Below, piece by piece: positions 17,423 to 26,399 of a DNA stretch of 64,000 bases. A program made the translations under genes and the position numbers. Below the pieces are notes generated by a model. It searched no databases, was not told the DNA's origin, and saw nothing but the letters and a program-made list of their open reading frames with translations. Position 1 is the first letter of the stretch. Each line of letters begins with the position of its first letter. Source of the DNA: Pedobacter namyangjuensis (GTDB lineage Bacteria > Bacteroidota > Bacteroidia > Sphingobacteriales > Sphingobacteriaceae); assembly GCF_003313325.1 (NCBI RefSeq), contig NZ_QMHQ01000003.1:602762-666761 (forward strand), read 5' to 3'.

Positions 17423-19258
17423 TTATTGTAATTCAAATATATAAGTAGTTTTTGCCGGCATAATAATTTTTTCCAAATCCATTTTTTCGCCGGTAATTAT
17501 ATTCATCATTTTTTTATAGTTGCCAGTGCGCTCGCTAAAACGAGCTGTTGTTACGATTTGCTCTTTCTCTTCGCTGTTCATTACAATCATAACAGTTTTG
17601 TTTGCATTGTACCTAAAATATACATAAATACCATTTTCTGGCACAAATTGCATTAGTTTACCATTTTGCAAAACGGTATTGCTCTTGCGGTAATTTGCTA
17701 AAGTCTTAACAAAGTTGAAAGCTTCGTTTTCCTTTTCAGTCCTGCCTTTTTGGTAAAATTTATTTGCAGTATCAGTAGGCCATCCTCCTGGAAAATCCTC
17801 CCTAACTTTCCCATCGGGATTTGCAAAATTTTTCATCAATATTTCGGTACCGTAATACATTTGAGGAATTCCTCTTAAGCTTAATAACAAAATAATACCC
17901 GATTTGTATTTATTAAAATCCTCTCCTACCACAGAATAAAATCTGCTGATATCATGGTTATCTAAAAACACAACATTTTTAGTGGGGTCTTTGTACTGGT
18001 AATCGCTGGCCAAGGCAGTGTACAATCTATTAACACCATCAGTCCAGCCGAATTTGCCATTTAATGCTTCGTTAATTGCAAAATATGTCTGAAAGTCAGT
18101 TACGCCAGGCAAGCCCGTATCAAATTTTTGATTTACGGTATTCCCTTCTGTAAAAAACACTTGGTTTGGAATTCCGTTTACCCAAGTTTCGCCAAAAAAA
18201 CTAAACTGCGGATATTCCAGTTTGATTCGCTTTGCCCATTCTGCCATAAAAACCTTGTCGTTGTAGGCATAGGTATCGAGCCTAAAACCATCTAAACCAG
18301 CATATTCTATCCACCAAATATGGCTTTGCGTGATGTATTTTTTTACTAAAGGATTTTGCTGATCAAGATCTGGCATATGACGATCGAACCATCCATCGGT
18401 CATTAGCTTTTTATCTGCAGATGCTGCATAAGGATCAAACAAGGTTTGGTCTTTGTAAGTTGTTCCGGTATATTTTGGCCATTGATGAAACCAATCTTTT
18501 CCAGGCTGGTCTTGGTACAAAAAATGCTGATCGCCAATGTGGTTATGCACCAAATCTTTAATCATTTTCATCCCACGTTTGTGGCATTCGTCTACCAGTT
18601 TTTTATAAAGTTCATTTGTGCCAAACCTCCTATCAACATGATAATTTTCTGTATTTGCATAACCATGGTAAGATGCTCTAGGTTCATCGTTTTCTAAAAC
18701 CGGATTAAGCCAAAGCGTAGTTACACCCAAATCTTGCAGATAAGATAAATTGTTTATAATTCCCTGTAAATCGCCCCCATGCCTGTAAAAAATAGAATCT
18801 CTGCTGAACCGTTTGTCTTTCATCCCAGCGATTTTATCATTGCTTAAGTCGCCATTTGCAAAACGATCTGGCATAATTAAATAGATAAAGTCTTTATCGG
18901 TTACGCCTTCGGTTTTGTGCTTTCTACTTTTAAGCTCATAAGTGTAGCTAATTGCTTTCTCTCCTTTCTGGGAAAAATTTATCGGGAACGTTCCCGATTT
19001 TGCTGTTGAAGAAATTTGCAGGTTTACAAAAAGATAATTAGGATTTTCTACTTTTTGAACACCCATTAGCTTTACGCCTGCATAATTTAACGAAACGGTT
19101 TTATCCGCAATGCGATTTCCTCTTACCAATAATTGCAAGGACTGATCTTTAAAACCGACCCACCAGTTTAAGGGCTCTATCCTTTCTAAAGCCGGCATTT
19201 GTGCCTTTGCCTGTAGGGCGACTGCAAACACCACTAAGAAAATAAATTTCTTCATCAT
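17423..19258 (-). CDS. susA: Periplasmic neopullulanase/cyclomaltodextrinase, SusA-like (GH13)
   Basis: Starting at the Met-Met at 19258 gives 611 aa with a clean signal peptide (MMKKFIFLVVFAVALQAKA), close to the length of Bacteroides SusA; the longer open frame upstream would bury the signal. Next come an N-terminal cyclomaltodextrinase beta domain (about 25-110, with LNWWVGFKDQSLQLLVRG), the GH13 barrel with MIKDLVHNHIG, GFRLDTYAYND (nucleophile), FGETWVNG (acid/base) and FLDNHDISRF, and a C-terminal beta domain. It is predicted to cut maltodextrins in the periplasm. It is the first gene of the unit susA-pgmB-mapA-amylase-MFS-GH31, downstream of the receptor gene and its terminator. Confidence 0.92.
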   Translation of the reverse strand: MMKKFIFLVVFAVALQAKAQMPALERIEPLNWWVGFKDQSLQLLVRGNRIADKTVSLNYAGVKLMGVQKVENPNYLFVNLQISSTAKSGTFPINFSQKGEKAISYTYELKSRKHKTEGVTDKDFIYLIMPDRFANGDLSNDKIAGMKDKRFSRDSIFYRHGGDLQGIINNLSYLQDLGVTTLWLNPVLENDEPRASYHGYANTENYHVDRRFGTNELYKKLVDECHKRGMKMIKDLVHNHIGDQHFLYQDQPGKDWFHQWPKYTGTTYKDQTLFDPYAASADKKLMTDGWFDRHMPDLDQQNPLVKKYITQSHIWWIEYAGLDGFRLDTYAYNDKVFMAEWAKRIKLEYPQFSFFGETWVNGIPNQVFFTEGNTVNQKFDTGLPGVTDFQTYFAINEALNGKFGWTDGVNRLYTALASDYQYKDPTKNVVFLDNHDISRFYSVVGEDFNKYKSGIILLLSLRGIPQMYYGTEILMKNFANPDGKVREDFPGGWPTDTANKFYQKGRTEKENEAFNFVKTLANYRKSNTVLQNGKLMQFVPENGIYVYFRYNANKTVMIVMNSEEKEQIVTTARFSERTGNYKKMMNIITGEKMDLEKIIMPAKTTYIFELQ

Positions 19259-19333
19259 TTTATATTTGGTTAAAATATAAACGAAAGTGTAAATTTTTAA
19301 CTTAAAAGCCAAAGAATTAGTAAAATATAATGC

Positions 19334-19368
19334 AAAAAAAATGCTCCCCGAAAACCGAGGAGCATTTT
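19334..19368 (-). terminator. Terminator after the TonB-dependent receptor gene
   Basis: AAAATGCTCCCCG (19337-19349) pairs with CCGAGGAGCATTTT (19355-19368) with one mismatch. A T run follows on the minus strand. It separates the receptor transcript from the susA operon, though partial readthrough is possible. Confidence 0.8.
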
Positions 19369-19386
19369 AAGAAAATGTAATTTCTA

Positions 19387-22230
19387 TTATGGGTTAAACG
19401 CCAACGAAACATAATACATTGCACCAACCTCTGGGTTACCATAAGAAGTGTAATAGTATTTGTTTAAGATGTTTGAACCACCAACTTTGATAACAGAGTT
19501 AACAGAAGGTACTTTTAAATTTACTTGGGCGTCTACCGTTCCAAATGCTGGTACTTCGCCACCTGCAAATGATGAGAACCAAGTAAATTTATCTTGCCAA
19601 CGGTAATTAACATTAAAACCGAAGTTTTTAATGATTTCGCGATTACTTAAACCTAAATTGTAACGAATTTCCGGCGTATTAAAATCGTTCTCGTAAGCTG
19701 TTGGCAAATCTTGTAATTTGTTATAAGAAACGTTACCAGATACAGTGTATTTGCCCAAAAGATAATCTAAACCAAATGCACCACCATAAGTTTTAACTTT
19801 ACCGGCAGCGTTAACAGGCACACCAAATTTAACAAAATTAGGCGCAGCCAATGTTCCTTGGTTTTGTCTAACAGTTACTGCAGTAATAAAATCTTTGTAT
19901 TCGTTCATAAAACCATAAACGTCTACTAATAATCTAGAACCCAATAAACCTTTATAACCTAATTCGTAAGCAGTTACGCTTTCTGGGCGTACACCTCTTG
20001 GATCAAAATCATAAACTACTGGTGCTCCAGTTCCAGCAACTAAACTGCGGTAGCTAGCTTCGGTAATTGGTTTGTTAGTTAACAAATTGTATTTGTTTAA
20101 AAATTCTGGGATACCACCAATTAAACGTTGGCTACCACCGCCAACTGCTAAATCTATATATTGATTTTGGGTAGTCGGGTTACGGAAACCTGTTTGGAAC
20201 GAAGCTCTGATGTTCGAGTTTTTGGCAACTGTCCATACACCCGTTACACGTGGGGTAAAACGACCTTCAAAATTCTGGCTTTTATCATAACGACCAGCAA
20301 CTGATAATTTGAAAACCTCTCCGAATTTTTTAGCTACTTGACCAAAAGCAGCGTATTCGTCTATGTTGATTTCTCTGTTAAGATCGTCGAAAATAGTACC
20401 TCCAGAGTTTAAATCATATCTACGGGCCGAAGCTCCTACTTGAAACTCTACAACATTATCAAAAAGTCTCGAGAAATTGTACATCCCTTCATAATGATAA
20501 AGGTTAGACTTGTCGTCGAATTTAGCACCATAAACACCTGTAGCTAAATTTGTCTGACTGATGTAAGTATTTTTGATTTGATTTGCGAAAGTTTCAAATC
20601 TGGCTGAACCTGGTAAAGCTCTACCAGCATCAGCAGCTTGACGAGCAGCCGCATGCGCTTGCGCATCGGTAACAGTTGGGCTTGATGCTCTAGCACCTAT
20701 ATAAGTACCAACATATTGAGGCATCCAAGCGGTTGAAGATTTATCTTTCTCGCTAACATAAGCTCCTAAAATCGACGAAATGTACGAATCGCCAGAACGC
20801 TCTTGAGTTGTATAAGCTCTAACATAAAAATCTTCACCTTTTAACTCCAATTTATATAATCCGATATTAAAGTTACGAAGAGAATAACGATCTGAACCAG
20901 TGTAAACCGAAGTACCAGTTCCCCAATTTGCTTGTGCCGCTAATTGGATAGTTGGAGATAAGTTGTAATATAAACCACCAGACATTTTTAAAGACTTCGT
21001 TCCGTAATCAACAAGATCTATCTCGTTATAGCCCGTTCTTGTTACATCCTGACTAGGTAATAGCCCTGGAGTGTTTAAGCCTAAATAAAAAGGACGTGTT
21101 TGAGCATTACTTGCTAAAAAGGCATTAATTTGAGCCTGGCTTGGCACCATTCCTCCAGTTGCCTGGCCATATTGTTGCCTGTATTGTTGTGTGCCGGCTG
21201 CAATAACCGAACCAGCCACCGAGCGCATGTTATAAGCTGTCTCATCACCGTAAACGTTTACCCCATCATAAGCTGGATCAGATTGGCGATTTCCAGATTT
21301 TGGGCTATTTGTACTTCTGTCGAAATTTGAATAATTGGTACCAAACCAATCTTTAGCTTGCAAATACGAAAACGCAAATTTAGCTCCGAATTTATTATTC
21401 CAAGATTTTGCCATACGCAAATCAAACTGTCTAAACTCTTGTACAGATGTATTATCGTCGTTTACATGGTTTACGCCAACTTTAAGTTGTGCACTAACAC
21501 CTTGGTATTTAAAAGGATCTTTCGATGTCATTAGTAACGTACCACTAATACCTCCAGCTCCGTACAAAGCCGAAGAAGCACCTGGTAATAACTCAACATT
21601 GTCAACATCAAGCTCTGTAATACCTACAATGTTACCTACCGAGAAATTTAAACCCGGTGCTTGGTTGTCCATTCCATCAATTAATTGATTAAAACGGGTG
21701 TTACCATTTGCGTTAAAACCCCTAGTATTATAAGATCTAAAAGTTAAACTCTGGGTACTCATCTCAACCCCTTTAATGTTTTGAATAGCATCATAAAATG
21801 ATGGTGCAGCAACTTCTCTAATTTGTGCAGCCCCTAAACGTTCAATAGTAACCGGCGACTCTAATATACGCTCTGGCGTTCTTGATGCAGACACAACTAC
21901 CTCCTGACCTAAGATAGCACCGCTCTCTAGCTCAAAAGTTAAATTAGCTGTACTACCAGCAAGCTCTCTTTCTACAGAAGTATAACCAATGTAAGACACC
22001 AAAACGGTAAATGGCGGTTTTTCTGTAGTACTAAAAGAGAATTGACCTTTATTATCTGTTGATGAACCTATCGTTTTTCCTTTGATGGTAACGCTTACTC
22101 CAGGAATCGGCTCTTTGGTTAGTTTGTCGGTAACTGTACCGCTAACCACTATACTTTGTGCTTGGGCTAAACCAGAAGTTGTTGCCAACAAGAAAAGTAC
22201 AAAAATGATTTTCGTAAAAATTTTGTTCAT
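19387..22230 (-). CDS. TonB-dependent outer membrane receptor with carboxypeptidase-like N-domain
   Basis: The 947-aa protein has a signal peptide (cleavage near GLAQAQS), an N-terminal CarboxypepD_reg-like beta domain (about 28-105, with VSGTVTDKLTKEPIPGVSV and FTVLVSYIGYTSVE), a plug domain (about 115-235, with VVSASRTPERILESPVTIE) and a beta-barrel ending in the aromatic-rich YYVSLAFNP. It imports substrate across the outer membrane using TonB energy. It is more like a stand-alone receptor than a SusC: there is no SusD gene next to it. Position directly before susA suggests maltodextrin as substrate, but the terminator at 19334-19368 shows it can be made separately. Ligand is inferred from context. 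Confidence 0.9.
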   Translation of the reverse strand: MNKIFTKIIFVLFLLATTSGLAQAQSIVVSGTVTDKLTKEPIPGVSVTIKGKTIGSSTDNKGQFSFSTTEKPPFTVLVSYIGYTSVERELAGSTANLTFELESGAILGQEVVVSASRTPERILESPVTIERLGAAQIREVAAPSFYDAIQNIKGVEMSTQSLTFRSYNTRGFNANGNTRFNQLIDGMDNQAPGLNFSVGNIVGITELDVDNVELLPGASSALYGAGGISGTLLMTSKDPFKYQGVSAQLKVGVNHVNDDNTSVQEFRQFDLRMAKSWNNKFGAKFAFSYLQAKDWFGTNYSNFDRSTNSPKSGNRQSDPAYDGVNVYGDETAYNMRSVAGSVIAAGTQQYRQQYGQATGGMVPSQAQINAFLASNAQTRPFYLGLNTPGLLPSQDVTRTGYNEIDLVDYGTKSLKMSGGLYYNLSPTIQLAAQANWGTGTSVYTGSDRYSLRNFNIGLYKLELKGEDFYVRAYTTQERSGDSYISSILGAYVSEKDKSSTAWMPQYVGTYIGARASSPTVTDAQAHAAARQAADAGRALPGSARFETFANQIKNTYISQTNLATGVYGAKFDDKSNLYHYEGMYNFSRLFDNVVEFQVGASARRYDLNSGGTIFDDLNREINIDEYAAFGQVAKKFGEVFKLSVAGRYDKSQNFEGRFTPRVTGVWTVAKNSNIRASFQTGFRNPTTQNQYIDLAVGGGSQRLIGGIPEFLNKYNLLTNKPITEASYRSLVAGTGAPVVYDFDPRGVRPESVTAYELGYKGLLGSRLLVDVYGFMNEYKDFITAVTVRQNQGTLAAPNFVKFGVPVNAAGKVKTYGGAFGLDYLLGKYTVSGNVSYNKLQDLPTAYENDFNTPEIRYNLGLSNREIIKNFGFNVNYRWQDKFTWFSSFAGGEVPAFGTVDAQVNLKVPSVNSVIKVGGSNILNKYYYTSYGNPEVGAMYYVSLAFNP

Positions 22231-22287
22231 ACGTAAGTAGTTTATATTTGTTTCTTAACATAAACTTAAGACTATTTTCTAAACTAA

Positions 22288-22320
22288 CAAATACTATTCT
22301 GCTAAATTTTATTTCACAAA
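22288..22320 (-). promoter_or_regulatory. Possible promoter of the TonB receptor gene
   Basis: On the minus strand TTTG (22320-22317), 20 bases, then TAGTATTTG (22296-22288) resembles the -33/-7 pair with one extra base in the -7 element. The gap to the start codon is about 57 bp. Confidence 0.35.
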
Positions 22321-22423
22321 ATTTAATTTGACATATTTTCAATTCGATTTTATAGTAAATTGCCGAACTTAGTTTCTACTTTTGGTAATATACTAACCAA
22401 ATCACTTCATAATATTATACCAA

Positions 22424-24856
22424 ATGAACAAAATAAAAGCACTCATTTGTATCGTTGTACCTGTTGCCTTGGCCTTTATACTTAACACAAAATTTGGCGA
22501 TGTTCCTCCTTTACTTAAATTTCTGAACCCATTTATGGGGTTTTGGCAAAATGCCGAGAACTTTACCGTTGCCAAAAACAAAAAAATAGTTTTAAAAAAT
22601 ACACACGATAAGATTGATATTTTATTCGATGACCGTATGATTCCGCATATTTTTGCTAAAAACGATCACGATGTTTATTATGCCCAAGGTTATGTTACAG
22701 CAAAACATCGCCTTTGGCAAATGGATTTTCAAACGCGTTTTGCTGCCGGAAGATTATCGGAAGTTGTCGGCATCAAAGCAATAGAAGTTGATAGATACCA
22801 GCGCAGAATGGGCATGGTGTACGGCGCAGAAAATTCCCTGAAAGGGATGATGGCCGACCCTAAATCTAAAGAAATGATTTTGGCTTATACTGCTGGAATT
22901 AACGATTATATCGCTTCCATCCCGAAAGGAAAATTACCAATTGAATATAAAATTTTAGACTTTAAGCCCGAAAATTGGACACCACTTAAATGCGCTCTCC
23001 TATTAAAACAAATGTCGGCAGTATTGGCAATGGGCTCAGACGAGTTTTACATGACTAACATTCTAAAAAAATACGGTCCGGAAATTACGAAGGATTTGTT
23101 TCCAGATTATCCTTTTAAAGAAAGTCCAATTATCCCGGTAGGTACAAAATGGGATTTTACACCTTTACCAATACCAAAGGCGCCAGCCGGCTACACAGAA
23201 ATGATGACCGGAAATATTAAAACGGCACAAAAAGTAGAAGGCATTGGCAGTAATAATTGGGCCGTAAACGGCTCAAAAACAGAATCGGGATATCCGATTT
23301 TAACTAACGATCCGCACCTTAACTTAACTTTACCTTCTATTTGGTACCAAATTCAGTTGCATGCGCCTGGCTTAAATTCTTACGGTGTTTCTTTACCGGG
23401 CGCACCAGGCATTATTATAGGTTTTAATAAGGATATTGCTTGGGGTGTTACCAATGTTGCCGCAGATGTTTTAGATTTTTACCAGATAAAGTTTAAAGAC
23501 GAAACACATAAAAATTATTGGCATAACAATACATGGAAAAACACTACGCAGCGTATAGAAAAAATTAAAATTAAAGGCTCTCCAGATGAGCTGGATACGG
23601 TTTATTATACACATCAAGGTCCGGTGGTTTATTTTCACAAACCTAAATACAGCGTTGCTGATAATGTGCCCTTGGGTAATGCTTTACGCTGGATTGCGCA
23701 TGATGAATCGAACGAATTGAAGACATTTTATTTATTAAACCGAGGTAAAAATTACGATGATTACCGTAAAGCTCTAACCTATTACACTGCTCCGGCGCAA
23801 AATTTTATTTTCGCTAGCGCAGCTAACGATATTGCTATTACACCTAACGGAAAATTCCCATTGAAATGGAAAAACCAAGGTAAATTTATTTTAGATGGGA
23901 CAGATCCGGCAAACGACTGGCAAGGTTTTATACCCGCCTCTCAAAACCCAACCGTTAAAAACCCTCCTCGTAATTTCGTAAGTTCCGCAAATCAATCGTC
24001 TACAGATCAAACCTATCCATACTATATTAATTGGGAGTTCTCTCCATACGAACGCGGGCAACGCATTAACGATAAGTTAGCCGCCATGAATAAAATTAAT
24101 GTAGACAGCATGCGGCATATGTTGATGGATTCTTATAGTTTAACTGCAGAAAATTTGCTGCCTCGTATTATGCCTCTGATAAATCCGGCACAATTAAATG
24201 CTACGCAGAAAGAGGCTTTTAACATTATCACAAAGTGGAATAAATATTTCGAGGCTAAGGAAATTGGTGCAAGCGTGTTCGATTTATGGTCTAAAAAACT
24301 GATGATTGACATCTGGGATGACGACTTTACGATTTCAAGCGTTCCAATGCGTTACCCTTCTAGAGATAGAACAATTGAACTAATAGAGAAAAATCCAACT
24401 TCTAAATGGTTCGATAATGTTAATACGCCACAAGTAGAAACCTTAGCCGATTTGGTTAATGCTTCTTTTAAATATACTTGCGATAGCTTGGAAAGAAAAT
24501 ACGGACCAATTGGCGACGATTGGCGTTGGGGCAAAGTAAAAGGTTCTAATGTTCCGCATCTAGCTAAAATACCTGGCTTTGGCTCAAAGAAACTGGATAT
24601 TGGCGGTTCTAAAAGTACAATAAACGCATTGAGCGAAAGCAACGGACCTTCGTGGCGTATGGTTATAGAGCTCGGCAAAAAAGTTAAAGGCCATGGTGTT
24701 TATCCAGGTGGTCAATCTGGAAATCCGGGCAGTAAATTTTATGATAATATGGTGGATACCTGGGCTAAAGGCGACCTTTACGATCTGTATTTTATGCAAA
24801 GTCCCGACGATAAATCAGCTAAAATAATTTCTCACTACAAAATTTCTAAAAAATAA
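22424..24856 (+). CDS. Penicillin acylase family N-terminal nucleophile hydrolase
   Basis: The 810-aa precursor belongs to peptidase family S45. An N-terminal hydrophobic segment (about 4-22) serves as signal or anchor for export. The alpha chain runs to about residue 280; the autoprocessing site is before the Ser of GIGSNNWAVNGSKT, which becomes the N-terminal nucleophile of the beta chain, followed by the family motif TNDPHLNLTLPSIWYQ. Further conserved parts are GAPGIIIGFNKDIAWGVTN and the C-terminal PGGQSGNPGS. Such enzymes hydrolyse amide bonds, including penicillins or N-acyl homoserine lactones; the natural substrate here is not readable. It is transcribed away from the receptor gene and is followed one base later by a small membrane protein gene. 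Confidence 0.92.
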   Translation: MNKIKALICIVVPVALAFILNTKFGDVPPLLKFLNPFMGFWQNAENFTVAKNKKIVLKNTHDKIDILFDDRMIPHIFAKNDHDVYYAQGYVTAKHRLWQMDFQTRFAAGRLSEVVGIKAIEVDRYQRRMGMVYGAENSLKGMMADPKSKEMILAYTAGINDYIASIPKGKLPIEYKILDFKPENWTPLKCALLLKQMSAVLAMGSDEFYMTNILKKYGPEITKDLFPDYPFKESPIIPVGTKWDFTPLPIPKAPAGYTEMMTGNIKTAQKVEGIGSNNWAVNGSKTESGYPILTNDPHLNLTLPSIWYQIQLHAPGLNSYGVSLPGAPGIIIGFNKDIAWGVTNVAADVLDFYQIKFKDETHKNYWHNNTWKNTTQRIEKIKIKGSPDELDTVYYTHQGPVVYFHKPKYSVADNVPLGNALRWIAHDESNELKTFYLLNRGKNYDDYRKALTYYTAPAQNFIFASAANDIAITPNGKFPLKWKNQGKFILDGTDPANDWQGFIPASQNPTVKNPPRNFVSSANQSSTDQTYPYYINWEFSPYERGQRINDKLAAMNKINVDSMRHMLMDSYSLTAENLLPRIMPLINPAQLNATQKEAFNIITKWNKYFEAKEIGASVFDLWSKKLMIDIWDDDFTISSVPMRYPSRDRTIELIEKNPTSKWFDNVNTPQVETLADLVNASFKYTCDSLERKYGPIGDDWRWGKVKGSNVPHLAKIPGFGSKKLDIGGSKSTINALSESNGPSWRMVIELGKKVKGHGVYPGGQSGNPGSKFYDNMVDTWAKGDLYDLYFMQSPDDKSAKIISHYKISKK

Positions 24857-24857
24857 A

Positions 24858-25217
24858 ATGGTATTTCTAGTAATCATAATCGCTTGTTTGTTGTTGCAAA
24901 TGGTTTTTCCTTGGTGGGTAATTGTAATTGTAGCTTTTGCAACTTGTGGCATCATTGGCAAAACCGGCAAAATATCTTTCTGGCAACCCTTTATTGCTAT
25001 CTTTTTATTGTGGATAGGCATGGCACTTTTTAAAAGCATTCCTAATCATCATTTATTAGCAACTAGAGTTGCCGAAATGTTAAGCGTTAAATTTTGGCCA
25101 ATTGTTTTATTCGTAACCGGTTTAGTAGGTGCTTTGGTTGCCGGCATTTGTGGCTATTGTGGTTACCAATTTCGCAAGGCGATAATTAGCCTTAAAACAA
25201 AACCGCAGAAAGTATAA
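24858..25217 (+). CDS. Small integral membrane protein, unknown
   Basis: The 119-aa protein has about four hydrophobic helices (VFLVIIIACLLLQMVF; WVIVIVAFATCGIIG; WQPFIAIFLLWIGMALF; FWPIVLFVTGLVGALVAGI) and a basic C-terminus. The family is not recognised. Its ATG is one base after the stop of the penicillin acylase gene, so the two are co-transcribed and probably translationally coupled. It could help localise or support that enzyme, but nothing in the sequence proves this. Confidence 0.7.
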   Translation: MVFLVIIIACLLLQMVFPWWVIVIVAFATCGIIGKTGKISFWQPFIAIFLLWIGMALFKSIPNHHLLATRVAEMLSVKFWPIVLFVTGLVGALVAGICGYCGYQFRKAIISLKTKPQKV

Positions 25218-25224
25218 TTCTTTG

Positions 25225-25232
25225 TATTTTTG
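25225..25232 (+). promoter_or_regulatory. -7 promoter element directly before the LuxE-like gene
   Basis: TATTTTTG matches TAnnTTTG exactly and is followed by four bases (CTCC) and the GTG at 25237. The predicted start of transcription is at or very near the start codon. No clear -33 TTG is seen. Confidence 0.5.
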
Positions 25233-25236
25233 CTCC

Positions 25237-26217
25237 GTGAATTTTTCGGAGCAAATTTTTAATATAAAAAGCGAAGCTGATTTTAACGAATCGGCTTTGA
25301 CTGTTTTTAGGCATCAAGCAAGTAGTTGCGAAGTTTACCGCTCTTATATTCAACACTTAAAAATAGACGTAGATTCGCTAAACCACTATACCGAAATTCC
25401 ATTTTTGCCTATTAGCTTTTTTAAAAGCCATCAGGTATTAAGTATAAACAAACCCGCCGAAATAGTTTTTAGCAGCTCAGGTACAACTGGGCAAACTACC
25501 AGCAAACATTTTGTAAGCGAATTAAAAGTTTACGAAGAAAGCTACAACAAGGCTTTTGAGCTTTTTTATGGCAAGGCCGACGAAATTTGCATACTTGCAC
25601 TGCTTCCATCTTATTTGGAACGAGAAGGCTCTTCGTTAATTTATATGGTTGATGACTTGCTAAAGCAAAGCAAACACCCAAAAAGCGGTTACTTTTTACA
25701 TAACCTGGCCGAACTTCATCAAACGTTATTAGCGCAAAAAGAAAAAGGGCAAAAAACAATTTTAATTGGCGTTACTTATGCGCTGTTAGATTTTGTAGAA
25801 CAATTTCAAATCGAATTTCCAAATTTAATTGTAATGGAAACCGGCGGCATGAAAGGGAAGCGAAAAGAAATGGTTCGAGAAGAATTACACCAAATTCTCT
25901 GTGCAGGTTTTGGCGTCGCCGATATCCATAGCGAATATGGAATGACGGAATTGCTCTCGCAAGGTTATTCCTATGGCAAAGGCATTTTCAATTGCCCACC
26001 TTGGATGAAAATTCTATTAAGGGATACTTCAGATCCTTTAAGTCTTTTAAAAACTAAACAAAGCGGCGGGATTAATGTAATTGATTTGGCAAACTTTAAC
26101 TCTTGCTCTTTTATTGCTACGCAAGACTTAGGCAAGTTGCACAATAACGGAAGTTTTGAAATTTTAGGCCGATTCGATAACGCTGATATTAGAGGTTGTA
26201 ATTTGTTGGTGCAGTAA
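25237..26217 (+). CDS. LuxE-like acyl-protein synthetase / PaaK-type adenylate-forming enzyme
   Basis: Taking the GTG at 25237 gives 326 aa; a TTG at 25222 is less likely because it lies upstream of the -7 element. The protein resembles LuxE: PFLPISFFKSHQVLS near residue 65, the nucleotide-binding motif FSSSGTTGQTTSKHF, the conserved Cys region replaced by ILALLPSYLEREGSSLIYM, MKGKRKEMVREE, and SEYGMTELLSQGYS with the ANL-type YGMTE motif. Family members activate acyl groups with ATP and transfer them. Bacteroidota members occur without luciferase genes, so bioluminescence is not implied. Substrate unknown. Confidence 0.82.
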   Translation: MNFSEQIFNIKSEADFNESALTVFRHQASSCEVYRSYIQHLKIDVDSLNHYTEIPFLPISFFKSHQVLSINKPAEIVFSSSGTTGQTTSKHFVSELKVYEESYNKAFELFYGKADEICILALLPSYLEREGSSLIYMVDDLLKQSKHPKSGYFLHNLAELHQTLLAQKEKGQKTILIGVTYALLDFVEQFQIEFPNLIVMETGGMKGKRKEMVREELHQILCAGFGVADIHSEYGMTELLSQGYSYGKGIFNCPPWMKILLRDTSDPLSLLKTKQSGGINVIDLANFNSCSFIATQDLGKLHNNGSFEILGRFDNADIRGCNLLVQ

Positions 26218-26337
26218 TTAAGGCTTAAATCGGGCATCAAACCTAAAAATCCTATTACTTATTTGCTTCACGTTTTCAGCATCTGGATGATCTGGCAAAT
26301 CAGCATTATCTAAAGCTAAAATATTACTACTTTTAAT
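26218..26337 (-). pseudogene. Possible C-terminal remnant of a lost gene
   Basis: The minus strand holds an open frame of 39 codons from just after a TAA at 26340-26338 to a TAA at 26220-26218, with no start codon. The translation looks protein-like (ILALDNADLPDHPDAENV, then ISNRIFRFDARFKP) rather than random intergenic AT-rich sequence. I do not recognise the family. It could be a decayed gene end or chance. Confidence 0.3.
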
Positions 26338-26356
26338 TTAAAAAGTTGCCTATATA

Positions 26357-26382
26357 ACAAAAATCCCGCTTACGCGAGATTT
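26357..26382 (-). terminator. Terminator after tyrS
   Basis: AAATCCCGC (26361-26369) pairs with GCGAGATTT (26374-26382) with one mismatch and a 4-base loop. A T run follows on the minus strand. It ends 18 bp from the tyrS stop. Confidence 0.7.
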
Positions 26383-26399
26383 AAATTTATCATTAGCAA

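Noticed and set aside
19387..22230. Receptor as a true SusC
   Set aside because: It lacks an adjacent SusD and its plug and length fit general TonB receptors better.
22328..22356. TTGACA-N17-TATAGT, a near-perfect E. coli-type sigma-70 promoter upstream of the penicillin acylase gene
   Set aside because: Bacteroidota housekeeping sigma factors use -33 TTTG and -7 TAnnTTTG. In AT-rich DNA the match can arise by chance, so I did not list it as a promoter.
25237..26217. LuxE-like gene as part of a bioluminescence system
   Set aside because: No luxAB, luxC or luxD is near, and LuxE-like proteins are common in non-luminous Bacteroidota.
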